A DNA stretch of 64,000 bases, from contig NC_012992.1 of the NCBI RefSeq assembly GCF_000026365.1, forward strand, positions 310,001 to 374,000, in the 5' to 3' direction. This stretch comes from Zygosaccharomyces rouxii. Its lineage: Eukaryota; Ascomycota; Saccharomycetes; Saccharomycetales; Saccharomycetaceae. Both the position numbers and the translations under genes were made by a program. Position 1 is the first letter of the stretch. Each line of letters begins with the position of its first letter. The notes beneath the pieces are model-generated. The model searched no databases. It was not told the origin of the DNA and saw only the letters and a list, made by a program, of their open reading frames with translations. Positions 48,524-57,482 of this stretch are shown here, one piece after another.

Positions 48524-48952
48524 TCATCGTAGATCAGCGATAAAAATCTCTTGAAAATTCTTCCATTTGCAATCTTTTATATAAGAATGCACATACCTCG
48601 TTTGACTCCTGCGAGCCGCCAAATGCATTTTACAGGACTCATTTCCTATGCGTTTGCGCGACGAGCTCGAAGATGCGCAAAGCGAACCAAAGGAACAAAA
48701 CTGTCTAGAGAACCGTAAAAAGTGAATACCATGATTATATGTGGAAATTAATACAATAGAAAGTAGATATGGAATACCAATTAGTGTGGTTGCTATGGTG
48801 ATACAGAACGTGTTTCTAGATGGTGTGATGATGACTTCTGTCGTATCAGCGTTATATCCCATATAATATGGTGTCAGTTTCCTTTCCGGACTTGATAAGA
48901 GTTGATCATTATTGATCAATGAACTTGAATTAAATCGTTTATATGTACTCAT
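48524..48952 (-). CDS. hypothetical 142-residue protein with one membrane span
   Basis: An ATG-started frame upstream of the THI7-type gene on the same strand. The first ~70 residues look protein-like: Ser/Asn-rich N-terminus (YKRFNSSSLINNDQLLS), then a hydrophobic segment (TFCITIATTLIGIPYLLSIVL) at about 49-69. After residue ~85 the composition changes (Ser and Arg/Lys runs) and the DNA overlaps the THI7 TATA box, so either the real end is earlier or the frame is chance. I know no S. cerevisiae counterpart here. It ends 22 bases before the THI7 ATG. Confidence 0.3.
   Translation of the reverse strand: MSTYKRFNSSSLINNDQLLSSPERKLTPYYMGYNADTTEVIITPSRNTFCITIATTLIGIPYLLSIVLISTYNHGIHFLRFSRQFCSFGSLCASSSSSRKRIGNESCKMHLAARRSQTRYVHSYIKDCKWKNFQEIFIADLR
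48576..48583 (-). promoter_or_regulatory. TATA box for the THI7-type gene
   Basis: TATATAAA on the minus strand, 75-83 bases before the ATG at 48501. It lies within the hypothetical frame 48524-48952. Confidence 0.5.
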
Positions 48953-49647
48953 TGGGTTATGTAGTTAGGCAGTTACACTATATATGAAGTTCCCGAGTAT
49001 GCTCGTAGTATGTGATGGCGGCAAAGTGAGTGGGAGGTACATTTTTGTTGCTAAATAAGGAGTGAGGAATGGGTGTATCTTCTCAAATGGGGAATAGGCA
49101 GCACTTGGGCTTGTTTGAGGCTCTACAGATCCGCGGCACTTTGCTGTTTTAAGAAATGTAGTAATCGCTGCAGCCGCCGAGATGGAAGAAGTCTAATTTT
49201 TTTTTGCGAGGTATAAAAGGAAGCGTGTGTTCTTCTCTCGGAAGGAAAAGGTTCAGCTAAGATCTCGGCGGTTAGACAGTGATAGTAAGCATTACCTATA
49301 CACGATAAGATATGGTATGGTGAGATATGACCCGTACTGTTCTATATCATTCTATTTGGCCACTAGGAGCCAATGTTGCATTATGCTATAGTCTCCCTCC
49401 TCTGGATAGATACCCTAAGGGTTCTTCTTCTATACTGATTTGTCACTACACACGAAGGTAAGTTGCCAGAAAGGAACACACGGGCACGTTTTTCTCCCGA
49501 AGAAACCAGTAGTTGGAACAGACATTAAAACCTGGAGAATCTCACACTTCCCATACCCCCATATACTCCATAAACAAGTCCCGTCTACAGTTTTTTTTTT
49601 CACCTCTCCTAAATCTCCGCCTACTTGCTCGAGGATATAATTTTGCC
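48953..49647. promoter_or_regulatory. long MSC2 upstream region with URS1-like sites, TATA box and upstream ATGs
   Basis: No recognised gene. CAGCCGCCGA (49171-49180) differs by one base from the URS1 consensus TAGCCGCCGA, and TCGGCGGTTA (49265-49274) is a one-mismatch copy on the other strand. TATAAAAG lies at 49212-49219 between them. Downstream, three ATGs open short frames before MSC2: 49312-49323, 49317-49391 (24 residues) and 49327-49461 (44 residues). The MSC2 ATG is at 49648, about 430 bases after the TATA box. URS1 is the binding site of Ume6, whose gene lies 8 kb away. Confidence 0.5.
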
Positions 49648-51738
49648 ATGCCGCTGCAGCAGCAACTGGCTATGGTGCCACTTTTGTTATCATATCCGAC
49701 AGTGATTCTTTCTAATGACCTCATACTACCAATTGAATTGGGTTTCCGTCGGATATTGATTTTACCTTTATTTTCAGCAACTACTTCGACTGCAGTTGCT
49801 TGTGCTTTTAAACCGGGCTTGCCTTCACAAGCGGTCTTTTTTCTATGGGCGGTAGCGTTTCTTCTGTTCGAGTTGGCGCTTCTATTGGGTCCCGTACAAG
49901 CCTCTTCTTTATTTCTAATGGTTACCGAATTGGTCTTGGCGGTTGATGCTGAAGGTGGTCGTAGATCGCGCTTATCTACCATGGGGAAGCAGTTAGTACC
50001 GTTGCCATTGATTAGTGTTGCCATTGCCTGGGCTAGAGGGCGCAACTATAAAGCATTATTGACACCTTGTTTGGCATATTTAGCTCTCACAGCGGTGGTA
50101 ATAGTAGCGTATCCAAGAGCTACTGCTCTATTAAAGACCGCTAAAAGACAACAACAACGACAAGAACAAGAACAAGAACAAGAGCAAGAACAGCAGCAGC
50201 AACAGCAACAGCAACAGCAGCAAGAAACGTTCCAACATCATCATGATGAAGCACCAATAAAGAGTGTAAGAGTTAAATCTACAGTTATACCATTAGTGAC
50301 ATTTGCATTTTTTCTGGGATTATACCTTTTATCATCTTTACAACCATTAATGGTATTTGTCTTTATCGGCTGTTTGGCGATTTTCTTCCTTTCATTATCA
50401 GATGTAATTGGAGAACAGGGGCCTGATTTCGTCTTACAACATTGGATTGTTTGTGCTGTTGGTATTTCAGCAGCCATTTTACAATACCTTTCATTTAACG
50501 CTGTATCTGCATCAATAACTGGTGATCTTTTAACTGGTATTTTTGTCGCATTGTGTGAATTTATATCACAGCGTATTATTGGATTTTCTTCAACTACCGC
50601 TGCTGCTTCAAATAATTCCGCCAGTGGTCAAGATTCCTCTTATAAGCATCCGCATTCTCATCATCACGCTCATGCACATGAACAAAGCGTTCTGTCACAA
50701 GTAGCTCATGATCCTGGTACTAGATCTATCTTTTCATTCTTATTGCTCAACACAACTTTTATGTTTGTGCAATTGCTCTACTCATTTAGGTCTAGGTCTT
50801 TGGGACTTTTGTCAGATTCATTACACATGGCTCTAGATTGTACCTCATTGCTGTTGGGTCTCGTTGCTGGTGTACTTGCCAAGAGACCGCCAAGCGATAA
50901 ATACCCATTGGGACTAGGTCATTTGGAGACTTTGGCAGGTTTTACCAATGGTGTACTTCTCTTGGGGATTGTATGTGGAATCTTTGTGGAAGCCTTTTCT
51001 CGTTTACTTCATCCAACCGCTGTACAAGAAACGAGTGAATTGTTAGTGGTTGCCACACTGGGGCTCGTGGTTAACTTGTTTGGACTATTGGCATTTGACC
51101 ATGGTGGTCATGCTGAGGATTCAAATAATGAAAACATGAGAGGGATATTCTTACACATCTTGGCAGACACATTGGGATCTGTTGGTGTTATCGTGTCCAC
51201 TATACTCATCAAGATAACTAAATTTCATATATTTGATCCCATCGCCTCCATATTCATTGGGTCTTTGATTCTGTTAAGTGCTATTCCTTTACTAAAGTCC
51301 ACTATTTCATCCATGCTACTGAGGTTGGATGATAGAAAGCATAATTTGGTGAAAACCGCTCTTAATCAAATCTCGACCACCCCAGGAATTACGGGTTATA
51401 CTACGCCAAGGTTTTGGCCTGCATCATCTGAAGGATCTGCTCATTCGCATTCCCATTCGCATTCCCATTCGCATTCCCATTCTCACTCTCATCAAGCCGA
51501 CTGTGATAATGACCATGATCATCACAACCAAAAGGATACCTGTACTCTCGTCGGCTACATCCATGTACAACATGCGGAAGGTGAAAATTCTACTATTATA
51601 AAGAAAAGAGTTGAAAAGATCTTTCAAGGTGTGGGGATCAGAGCTTGGATGCAAGTGGAGCCAAGTGATTCACCATGCTGGTGCAGAGCACGTTCAATGG
51701 CACAAAGTGTTACACTGCAATCAAAGGCAAACCCTTGA
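49648..51738 (+). CDS. MSC2: Msc2, ER/Golgi zinc transporter (CDF family)
   Basis: 696 residues from the ATG at 49648; the frame is open 45 codons further upstream without an ATG. Yeast Msc2 is 724. The N-terminal half has several hydrophobic spans, then a Gln/Glu run (residues 168-192) and a His-rich stretch (HPHSHHHAHAHE). The CDF domain begins near residue 365, with SDSLHMALD and HILADTLG giving the zinc-site His/Asp pairs. A second His-rich loop, nine His alternating with Ser, lies near residues 599-615. Msc2 with Zrg17 moves zinc into the ER. Converges on TOP3 (38 bases). Confidence 0.94.
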   Translation: MPLQQQLAMVPLLLSYPTVILSNDLILPIELGFRRILILPLFSATTSTAVACAFKPGLPSQAVFFLWAVAFLLFELALLLGPVQASSLFLMVTELVLAVDAEGGRRSRLSTMGKQLVPLPLISVAIAWARGRNYKALLTPCLAYLALTAVVIVAYPRATALLKTAKRQQQRQEQEQEQEQEQQQQQQQQQQQETFQHHHDEAPIKSVRVKSTVIPLVTFAFFLGLYLLSSLQPLMVFVFIGCLAIFFLSLSDVIGEQGPDFVLQHWIVCAVGISAAILQYLSFNAVSASITGDLLTGIFVALCEFISQRIIGFSSTTAAASNNSASGQDSSYKHPHSHHHAHAHEQSVLSQVAHDPGTRSIFSFLLLNTTFMFVQLLYSFRSRSLGLLSDSLHMALDCTSLLLGLVAGVLAKRPPSDKYPLGLGHLETLAGFTNGVLLLGIVCGIFVEAFSRLLHPTAVQETSELLVVATLGLVVNLFGLLAFDHGGHAEDSNNENMRGIFLHILADTLGSVGVIVSTILIKITKFHIFDPIASIFIGSLILLSAIPLLKSTISSMLLRLDDRKHNLVKTALNQISTTPGITGYTTPRFWPASSEGSAHSHSHSHSHSHSHSHSHQADCDNDHDHHNQKDTCTLVGYIHVQHAEGENSTIIKKRVEKIFQGVGIRAWMQVEPSDSPCWCRARSMAQSVTLQSKANP
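50149..50223. repeat. CAA/GAA low-complexity tract in MSC2
   Basis: 25 codons encode three Gln, Arg, five Gln-Glu pairs and eleven Gln. It is a repeat tract prone to length change and lies in a cytosolic loop between the N-terminal spans. Confidence 0.9.
51442..51492. repeat. 12-base repeat encoding alternating His-Ser in MSC2
   Basis: CATTCGCATTCC-type units repeat in tandem, then decay to CACTCTCAT. They encode nine His alternating with Ser, a probable zinc-sensing or zinc-buffering loop; other CDF transporters have similar His-rich loops at varied positions. Confidence 0.9.
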
Positions 51739-51776
51739 AAATATTCTCATTATATATATATATATATTAGATACAA

Positions 51777-53729
51777 TTATGACATGGACGCTTTCACACG
51801 ATCATAAACTTGTAGAAGGGTAGTTTTGGACCCGTTGGTCTTTGCCCAATACCTGCGATATTTGTTAACGATATCGTCAACCACTTGATTCTTTGTTCTT
51901 AAACCTTCACAGATCTGCTTCAATTCAACTTCCATTTCTCTTCTTTGGAATGGTTTGGCAAATGAATCTTCAAGACCAATGGCTTCGAAACCGTGTACGA
52001 GGGCGACACCCAAGGTTGTTGGTTGTAAATAAGTTTCCTTACCCACTTTTTCACTTCTCACATAGTTACGAGTTTGAATCTTTTCAATATGTTCCGCTAT
52101 TGTAGCATCAGTTCCAATTCCGTTTGCATCCATTAGCATGATTAATTCACTTTCAGTCATTGGTTTAGGTGGAGACGTACTACCAGATTTCATTCTAGCC
52201 TTGGAAATTTGACATTCTTGATTTATCTCTAATTGAGGTAGACGTTTAGTCGTTTCCCATTTGGCCCAGGGATATACTTCTAAGAAATTTCTCTCTAGAA
52301 CCACTAGTCCAGTAGCGGTAAATCTTTCACCACCCCAATCCAAAGTTAAAGTTGTAGATTGGCCCTTGGCATCCTCCGAACAACATGCTAAGAAATGTCT
52401 AGTAACATATTCATAAACCTGGTGTTCCACTCTACTTAAATTTGCCTGACGTCCTAAACTAATAATAGGGTGGATTGGTGGATGCGCCTTATCGTCGTGA
52501 GAACCACTGCGTGGCGTCTTGAATTTATTGGAACCTGGGGAGGATGAAATAAGTTGTTCTGCATAGTTGGCCCAAACAGACCTACCTTCTTGGCCTAATT
52601 GTGCCTGCTTTTCTATAAGTGATCTTAGATTCATATTTTTGGGGAAAGTATCAGTCTCTGTTCTGGGATAAGATATGAATCCCTTCTGATATAATTTTTC
52701 GGCTGCATCTAGTGATTGCTTAGCATTCATCTTTAGAAATCTAGCACAATTTTTTTGCAATTCCACAGTTGTCAGCGGTAATGGCCTATACTTGGAAGTG
52801 GGTCGCGATTTAACGTCAACCACCTTTGCTCTATTACCAGCAAGTTCAATACAATTTTCATAAAATGTGAATACCGTTAATCTATCAAAAAGATTCCCTC
52901 TTTCCCATGCAAATGCAGTCATACCATTTTCAGAGCTTTCTATTTCTAACTGTATGTACCAAAATTCTTCCGCGATAAAATTTCTTATTCTTTCAAATCT
53001 ATCCACAACAAATCCGAGTGTAGGGAATTGACAAGTACCATAGGATATCACCGTAGAGACATCCTTTCTCCTGTTGTTATTGTTATGCTGCGAATTTCCC
53101 ATTGTGTTAGCGCTTACTTTATTTCGCATCGTTTCTGTCAATAATCTGGTAAAAGTGACACCTGCCCTTAGATCAATTTCCATTCTTGTCCCTACTGCGT
53201 TAACACTCCCCATATCTAATCGTTGCGGCCTTCTAGCTGCATCTATAATGTGCCTTCTTTCCAAATGTGAGAATACCGCTCTATAAATTTGATTACTTGT
53301 CAATCTAGAATTGTTTTTACTGGCTTCCCTAGATATTTCCCAACCGATATATTCACCCTCCCTATCACAATCTGTCCAAATCATAAGGAAATTGGCATTT
53401 CTTGCCTCTTTTCTGATATTATCTGCAATTTTTTTCTGATTCTTATCAAACACTTCATTGATGGGAGCATCGAATAACTCATCAATTCGACATTTGCCCC
53501 AACCGTATCGTTCATTGGGGAAGTCAATACCAGTTAGATGGCCAGCAACACTAGTCATAGTAACTTGACATGATCCAGTCCCTTGGGCAAAGGGGAATCC
53601 ATCGAAGCTAAAATCGTAGTTCTTCACATACATATACCCGGAATCACGTGCATTGCAATTACCGCCACCTAAAGTTTGAGAGACCGCTTTAGCAATGGAA
53701 TTCTTCTCAGCAACGCATAGTACTTTCAT
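51777..53729 (-). CDS. TOP3: DNA topoisomerase III
   Basis: 650 residues from the ATG at 53729 (MKVLCVAEKNSIAKAVS, the family start); four further codons upstream reach a TTG. Yeast Top3 is 656. TOPRIM domain: the Glu in AEKNS and DCDREGEYIGWE. The active-site Tyr lies in FISYPRTETDTF near residue 350. Type IA topoisomerase acting with Sgs1 and Rmi1 to dissolve recombination intermediates. Identity to S. cerevisiae is high throughout, ending LLQVYDRVKASMS. No C-terminal zinc fingers, as in yeast. Confidence 0.99.
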   Translation of the reverse strand: MKVLCVAEKNSIAKAVSQTLGGGNCNARDSGYMYVKNYDFSFDGFPFAQGTGSCQVTMTSVAGHLTGIDFPNERYGWGKCRIDELFDAPINEVFDKNQKKIADNIRKEARNANFLMIWTDCDREGEYIGWEISREASKNNSRLTSNQIYRAVFSHLERRHIIDAARRPQRLDMGSVNAVGTRMEIDLRAGVTFTRLLTETMRNKVSANTMGNSQHNNNNRRKDVSTVISYGTCQFPTLGFVVDRFERIRNFIAEEFWYIQLEIESSENGMTAFAWERGNLFDRLTVFTFYENCIELAGNRAKVVDVKSRPTSKYRPLPLTTVELQKNCARFLKMNAKQSLDAAEKLYQKGFISYPRTETDTFPKNMNLRSLIEKQAQLGQEGRSVWANYAEQLISSSPGSNKFKTPRSGSHDDKAHPPIHPIISLGRQANLSRVEHQVYEYVTRHFLACCSEDAKGQSTTLTLDWGGERFTATGLVVLERNFLEVYPWAKWETTKRLPQLEINQECQISKARMKSGSTSPPKPMTESELIMLMDANGIGTDATIAEHIEKIQTRNYVRSEKVGKETYLQPTTLGVALVHGFEAIGLEDSFAKPFQRREMEVELKQICEGLRTKNQVVDDIVNKYRRYWAKTNGSKTTLLQVYDRVKASMS

Positions 53730-54725
53730 GTCACCGGCCAATGGGTTTTAATCATCGACCCCTAGTCTTATCCTCTACCGGTCTTCCTTTATGTTTGTTA
53801 AATTTTGAGTCGAGAGTAAGTTTTGGCGTCCTTCAACATTGAAAAGTAAACATAGATCAAGAATTTATGAGAGCTTCGAGTAAAGTAGAGTAAAAAGACT
53901 GTTACATAGTACACAAATGATGAGGACTTGAGTAGGATGGTTGCTATTACGTTATCTGCTTTTTCCCGGGTTGAAAATGTGTGATTTTGGGATATTTTCC
54001 TCTATGATACAGTTATAATAGTAATAGTGCTGTCTGTGGAGAACAAGGCACTTTGGCTACTACATAAGATATTTCCAAGACATTAGAAGAGGAACTGTAG
54101 CTTGTATTTCCAGTTTTAGCCCCCATTAAGCTGATCCAAAGGGTGTTTACTGGGTTTAGACCAAAACTGGACCAATTGAGTCGAAAAAGAACCTTTGTCA
54201 CATATTTTAGCATGATAAAGACGATTAAGAGAATTCTGATAGTCGAAAAAGGCTCCTAATTGCTTAATGTCTTCGAACCCACTTCATCTCATTGCATTTA
54301 AGCTCATTTTTGACGAACATGAAACTTTTTGCAAGGTGAAGTGAAAAAAAATGGTGAAGATGCCCACAAAGCATCGATTAACTACTAGGACACAAAGAAC
54401 TCCACAAACCATTATAACAGTTGGTCTCATATTCTTCAGTTCAATTCGGTTAGTCAATAACAAGCATTCACTTAACTACGTGGATTTATTTTTTGTATGT
54501 TTTTGAGAAGTGCCTCATCAGTGGATAATTCTCTGCGCTAAGGGCCTTTTCGATACGAAAATATTCAATCAGGATAATAGCGAGTACTGCTGTGATATAC
54601 ATGTTATTAAGTTAATCAATCAATTCCAGAGGTTGTTTGAAAGATATTAAGCAGTAATAAGAATAACAGTAGTGATAATAACGATCGATCAATATTCAGT
54701 GAGAACGTCGTCAATAAGATAATAA
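53730..54725. other. TOP3 - EST1/EBS1 divergent intergenic region
   Basis: 996 bases without a recognised gene. A 51-codon frame at 54351-54506 starts in an A-rich context (AAAAAAATGG) and encodes a basic N-terminus and one hydrophobic stretch (TIITVGLIFFSS); it may be a small gene or a uORF. Short microsatellite-like AATAG/AATAA runs lie just before the downstream ATG. No tRNA-like B box with a matching acceptor was found. Confidence 0.45.
54351..54506 (+). CDS. possible 51-residue small ORF
   Basis: Starts MVKMPTKHRL with an A-rich Kozak-like context and contains a hydrophobic segment (TIITVGLIFFSS). It is the longest ATG-started frame I noticed in this 1-kb gap, but nothing else supports it. 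I do not recognise it. It could equally be chance or a leader frame of the downstream gene. Confidence 0.18.
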   Translation: MVKMPTKHRLTTRTQRTPQTIITVGLIFFSSIRLVNNKHSLNYVDLFFVCF

Positions 54726-57263
54726 ATGACAGCCTTGCCGTCAGAAGTAGAGAAGAATGTTTGGGAGACTATTAATGATTTTAGCGAACAGTTAAACGCT
54801 ACGTTCAAATCTAATAAAATAGTCCAAGATTATGCCCTATTAAGCGGATTTTTAAGCTTTGTTCATTCCAAATTAAGTCGGTTAATTACAGAAATATTGG
54901 ATAAACAACAAAGGATTTTTCAAAATCAAGAGAAAGATGCTGGTGATATGGAAATCGATGATAAAAGTATTCCCTTGATACTAAGATTGTATTGGGAAAA
55001 AATTGCATACCCAATTTTCAAATGGTTTCAAATATGGAGGAAAATGCTTTTGCCCAAAACCCCAAAGGAACAGCCAAGATACGTGGAATTCAGAAGAATG
55101 AACACTAAATTGACCAAATTTTTTAAGAGTGTTCACAAGTTTTACTATAACGTTATGGAAACTTTACTAAGCAAATACGACATGTCCGAGGTGATTCCAA
55201 AGGAGATTTTGCAGGATGTTTGCAATGATACTAAACTTCAAGAAGGAAATGAGCTTTTAAAATTGAGTGCTAATGGTCGATTTACAGTTTTAACTGTGGT
55301 TACTTTAAACTGTTGTCTACTATATTTGGGAACAGCTCAAAGATACAAATCTTTGGGTGAAAAATTGTCAAACAAATATTCATCTCAAGATTTCAAGAAA
55401 TCCTTTAGATACCTTGATTTGGCTTCATTGATTTTACCTTCCATTGGTGAAGCTCATCTGCAAAAGGGTATGATTAACATTCAAACTGATAATTTGGGTA
55501 ATGCTATTTATGAATTTACAAGAAGTGCATTATCAAGAATTCCTAGCCCTGCAGGTCTTACGAATTTTGCTACTATAATTTGTGAAAAGGATAGTAATTT
55601 GCGTCAAAGGTTTGATTCTGTACTTAAGGAAACACACTTACAAGAAATGGAGGGCACTAAGATCATTAATAGAGAAATCATTGAATTTTACTTCCTTGCT
55701 CTATTTGGTGCTCATTTTGCACCAAATGCTTGGCTCAATCCAAATGATAAGAGATGTTTACTTGATGGTATGGGCACTGATCATTTAAAGGAAGTTATGC
55801 TCCATAGGATCCGAACAAGATATTTGAAAAATGTGGAAACAATTTTCCATTCCTTAGTGACCGTCATTGGTGGATTTGATCTTTTACTCATTATCCGTAA
55901 TGGACCTAAGAAGACTCCTTTCGATATCAAAAGCATCAATCTGAAAGACTTGGATGAAACTTGTCTTTCTTATTTGAAATTTGCGTTTGATTTCATCACA
56001 CAGGTATTTAACACCGTGATAAAAGATTGTTGGCAGAAAAATTTGGAAAATTATCAGTACCTTGCCATGGTACGTATTGTGGAATGTTGGATTAAATCTA
56101 ATCGTGCCGTTCTTCAATTCTCACATCGTGATGAAGGATTTTGTAAGTCTTTATTACAATTGTTGAACGATATTGGTAAAAGTAAACTTGTGAAAGTATC
56201 GCCTACTGCCAATCACAGACCAAAGAGGAAATATTTCTTTCCAGAGGACGTTGATTTTAAAGAGTTTTCATGTGTCAAATATGCTTTGACTGATTTCAAC
56301 GACGAAGAAATTTACATGAGTAAAGACGTACCATGTAGATTGCTGAACATGCCACCAGCTGAGGATAAACTTTCAGCTGAAGATGAAGGTAAGTTGAGAT
56401 TAAATGCGATTGTTGCAGCTGGTGTCAAATTTTTAGCAAAAAACAGTTGCGGTGTGGAATGGAATGCTCAGAATAAGATGTACGAATTCCATCCTAAGAT
56501 TAAGAAACCAACTACGGAAAAAATTGGATTCTCAACAATCAAAAGACAGTCGTTTTCACCAACAGCTAATCGTCTAAATCAAATTCCCATGGTATCCAAG
56601 ACTGTATCCGTATCAGAATTGGAAGAGCAACTGGCTGAAAGAACCAAACAAAATATTAGTAATGTTGATGTTAACGGCATGAGCAACAATATTATTATTA
56701 ACAAGAGTGGTAATAAATGGGGGTACAGTGGATCTTCAGCTCCCATGGCCCCCACATCTTTGTCTACCAAGCCCAGCTCTACATTAACGAATGCAGCATC
56801 GGCACAGAATTTTACCGGTGAGCATACTGATTTTCCTAATATGTTTGCACAACAACCACCACCACCAGCTTCAGCTTCATCTAATTCATCTTCGGTAGCA
56901 TCATCTGTTCATACACCTAGTTTACCAATGGTAACGCCAACCTATCCCTACCAGATGTACCCGGGAGGTATGGCGGCTACCACACTTGCACCATTGGAAC
57001 AGCAGCAACAACAACAACAACAACAACAACAACAGTATTTCTTCCCTCAATATCCATTTATGTCAGCGCCACCTCCACCGGCACAAATCGGATTCCCACA
57101 GATGCAAGCACCTGCGCCATATGTACAGCGCCAAGATCCCACGTTCTTCAGTGGTAACCCGGCATTTTCAACAATGAATCAACAAGGTATGTATTTTGGG
57201 CAGAGATCATTCCCTTACGGGCCACAGAACAGTGGTGGTAGCGATGGGTATACTATATTCTAA
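54726..57263 (+). CDS. EBS1: Est1/Ebs1-family protein (EST1/EBS1 ancestor)
   Basis: 845 residues (yeast Ebs1 884, Est1 699). The N-terminal half is the Est1/SMG 14-3-3-like and TPR region: PLILRLYWEKIAYPIFKWFQ, then KSFRYLDLASLILPSIGEAH and GNAIYEFTRSALSRIPSPAG, the last typical of SMG5/6/7 and Est1. The following Est1 DNA/RNA-binding domain extends to about 570. The C-terminal ~200 residues are Pro/Gln/Ser/Asn-rich with a 12-Gln run. In S. cerevisiae EST1 is a telomerase subunit and its duplicate EBS1 acts in translation and mRNA decay; positional context fits both, so one gene may carry both roles here. Length and tail are more like Ebs1. Confidence 0.9.
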   Translation: MTALPSEVEKNVWETINDFSEQLNATFKSNKIVQDYALLSGFLSFVHSKLSRLITEILDKQQRIFQNQEKDAGDMEIDDKSIPLILRLYWEKIAYPIFKWFQIWRKMLLPKTPKEQPRYVEFRRMNTKLTKFFKSVHKFYYNVMETLLSKYDMSEVIPKEILQDVCNDTKLQEGNELLKLSANGRFTVLTVVTLNCCLLYLGTAQRYKSLGEKLSNKYSSQDFKKSFRYLDLASLILPSIGEAHLQKGMINIQTDNLGNAIYEFTRSALSRIPSPAGLTNFATIICEKDSNLRQRFDSVLKETHLQEMEGTKIINREIIEFYFLALFGAHFAPNAWLNPNDKRCLLDGMGTDHLKEVMLHRIRTRYLKNVETIFHSLVTVIGGFDLLLIIRNGPKKTPFDIKSINLKDLDETCLSYLKFAFDFITQVFNTVIKDCWQKNLENYQYLAMVRIVECWIKSNRAVLQFSHRDEGFCKSLLQLLNDIGKSKLVKVSPTANHRPKRKYFFPEDVDFKEFSCVKYALTDFNDEEIYMSKDVPCRLLNMPPAEDKLSAEDEGKLRLNAIVAAGVKFLAKNSCGVEWNAQNKMYEFHPKIKKPTTEKIGFSTIKRQSFSPTANRLNQIPMVSKTVSVSELEEQLAERTKQNISNVDVNGMSNNIIINKSGNKWGYSGSSAPMAPTSLSTKPSSTLTNAASAQNFTGEHTDFPNMFAQQPPPPASASSNSSSVASSVHTPSLPMVTPTYPYQMYPGGMAATTLAPLEQQQQQQQQQQQQYFFPQYPFMSAPPPPAQIGFPQMQAPAPYVQRQDPTFFSGNPAFSTMNQQGMYFGQRSFPYGPQNSGGSDGYTIF
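57000..57035. repeat. 12-Gln CAG/CAA microsatellite in EBS1
   Basis: Twelve Gln codons in a row in the C-terminal disordered tail; likely variable in length. Confidence 0.9.
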
Positions 57264-57482
57264 CTTCATACTATTCGTAGTTTATATTTATATAACCAAG
57301 AAAAAAATAACAGGCTAAAAACAAGTTATATTTGTAAAAATACAGATGTCCTCATGAAAACGCTTGGTTCTGACCTCAAGCGTCTCGTTTTATTTGTTTT
57401 CTCTTTCGTTTTTCTTTTTCTTTTTTTTTTCTGTTGATTCTTCTTTAAAATATATCTTAATGTCAATTGTCTGATCAATAGT

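Noticed and set aside
49456..49590. possible intron (GTAAGT at 49458, CTACAG at 49585) in the MSC2 leader
   Set aside because: No TACTAAC-like branch site is present between the two, which is nearly required in these yeasts.
54270..54290. TTCGAACCC that resembles a reverse tRNA B box
   Set aside because: The flanking bases do not form a T stem and no A box or acceptor stem can be paired around it. The same holds for GGTTCGAAT near 59445 and GTTTCGAACC near 43520.
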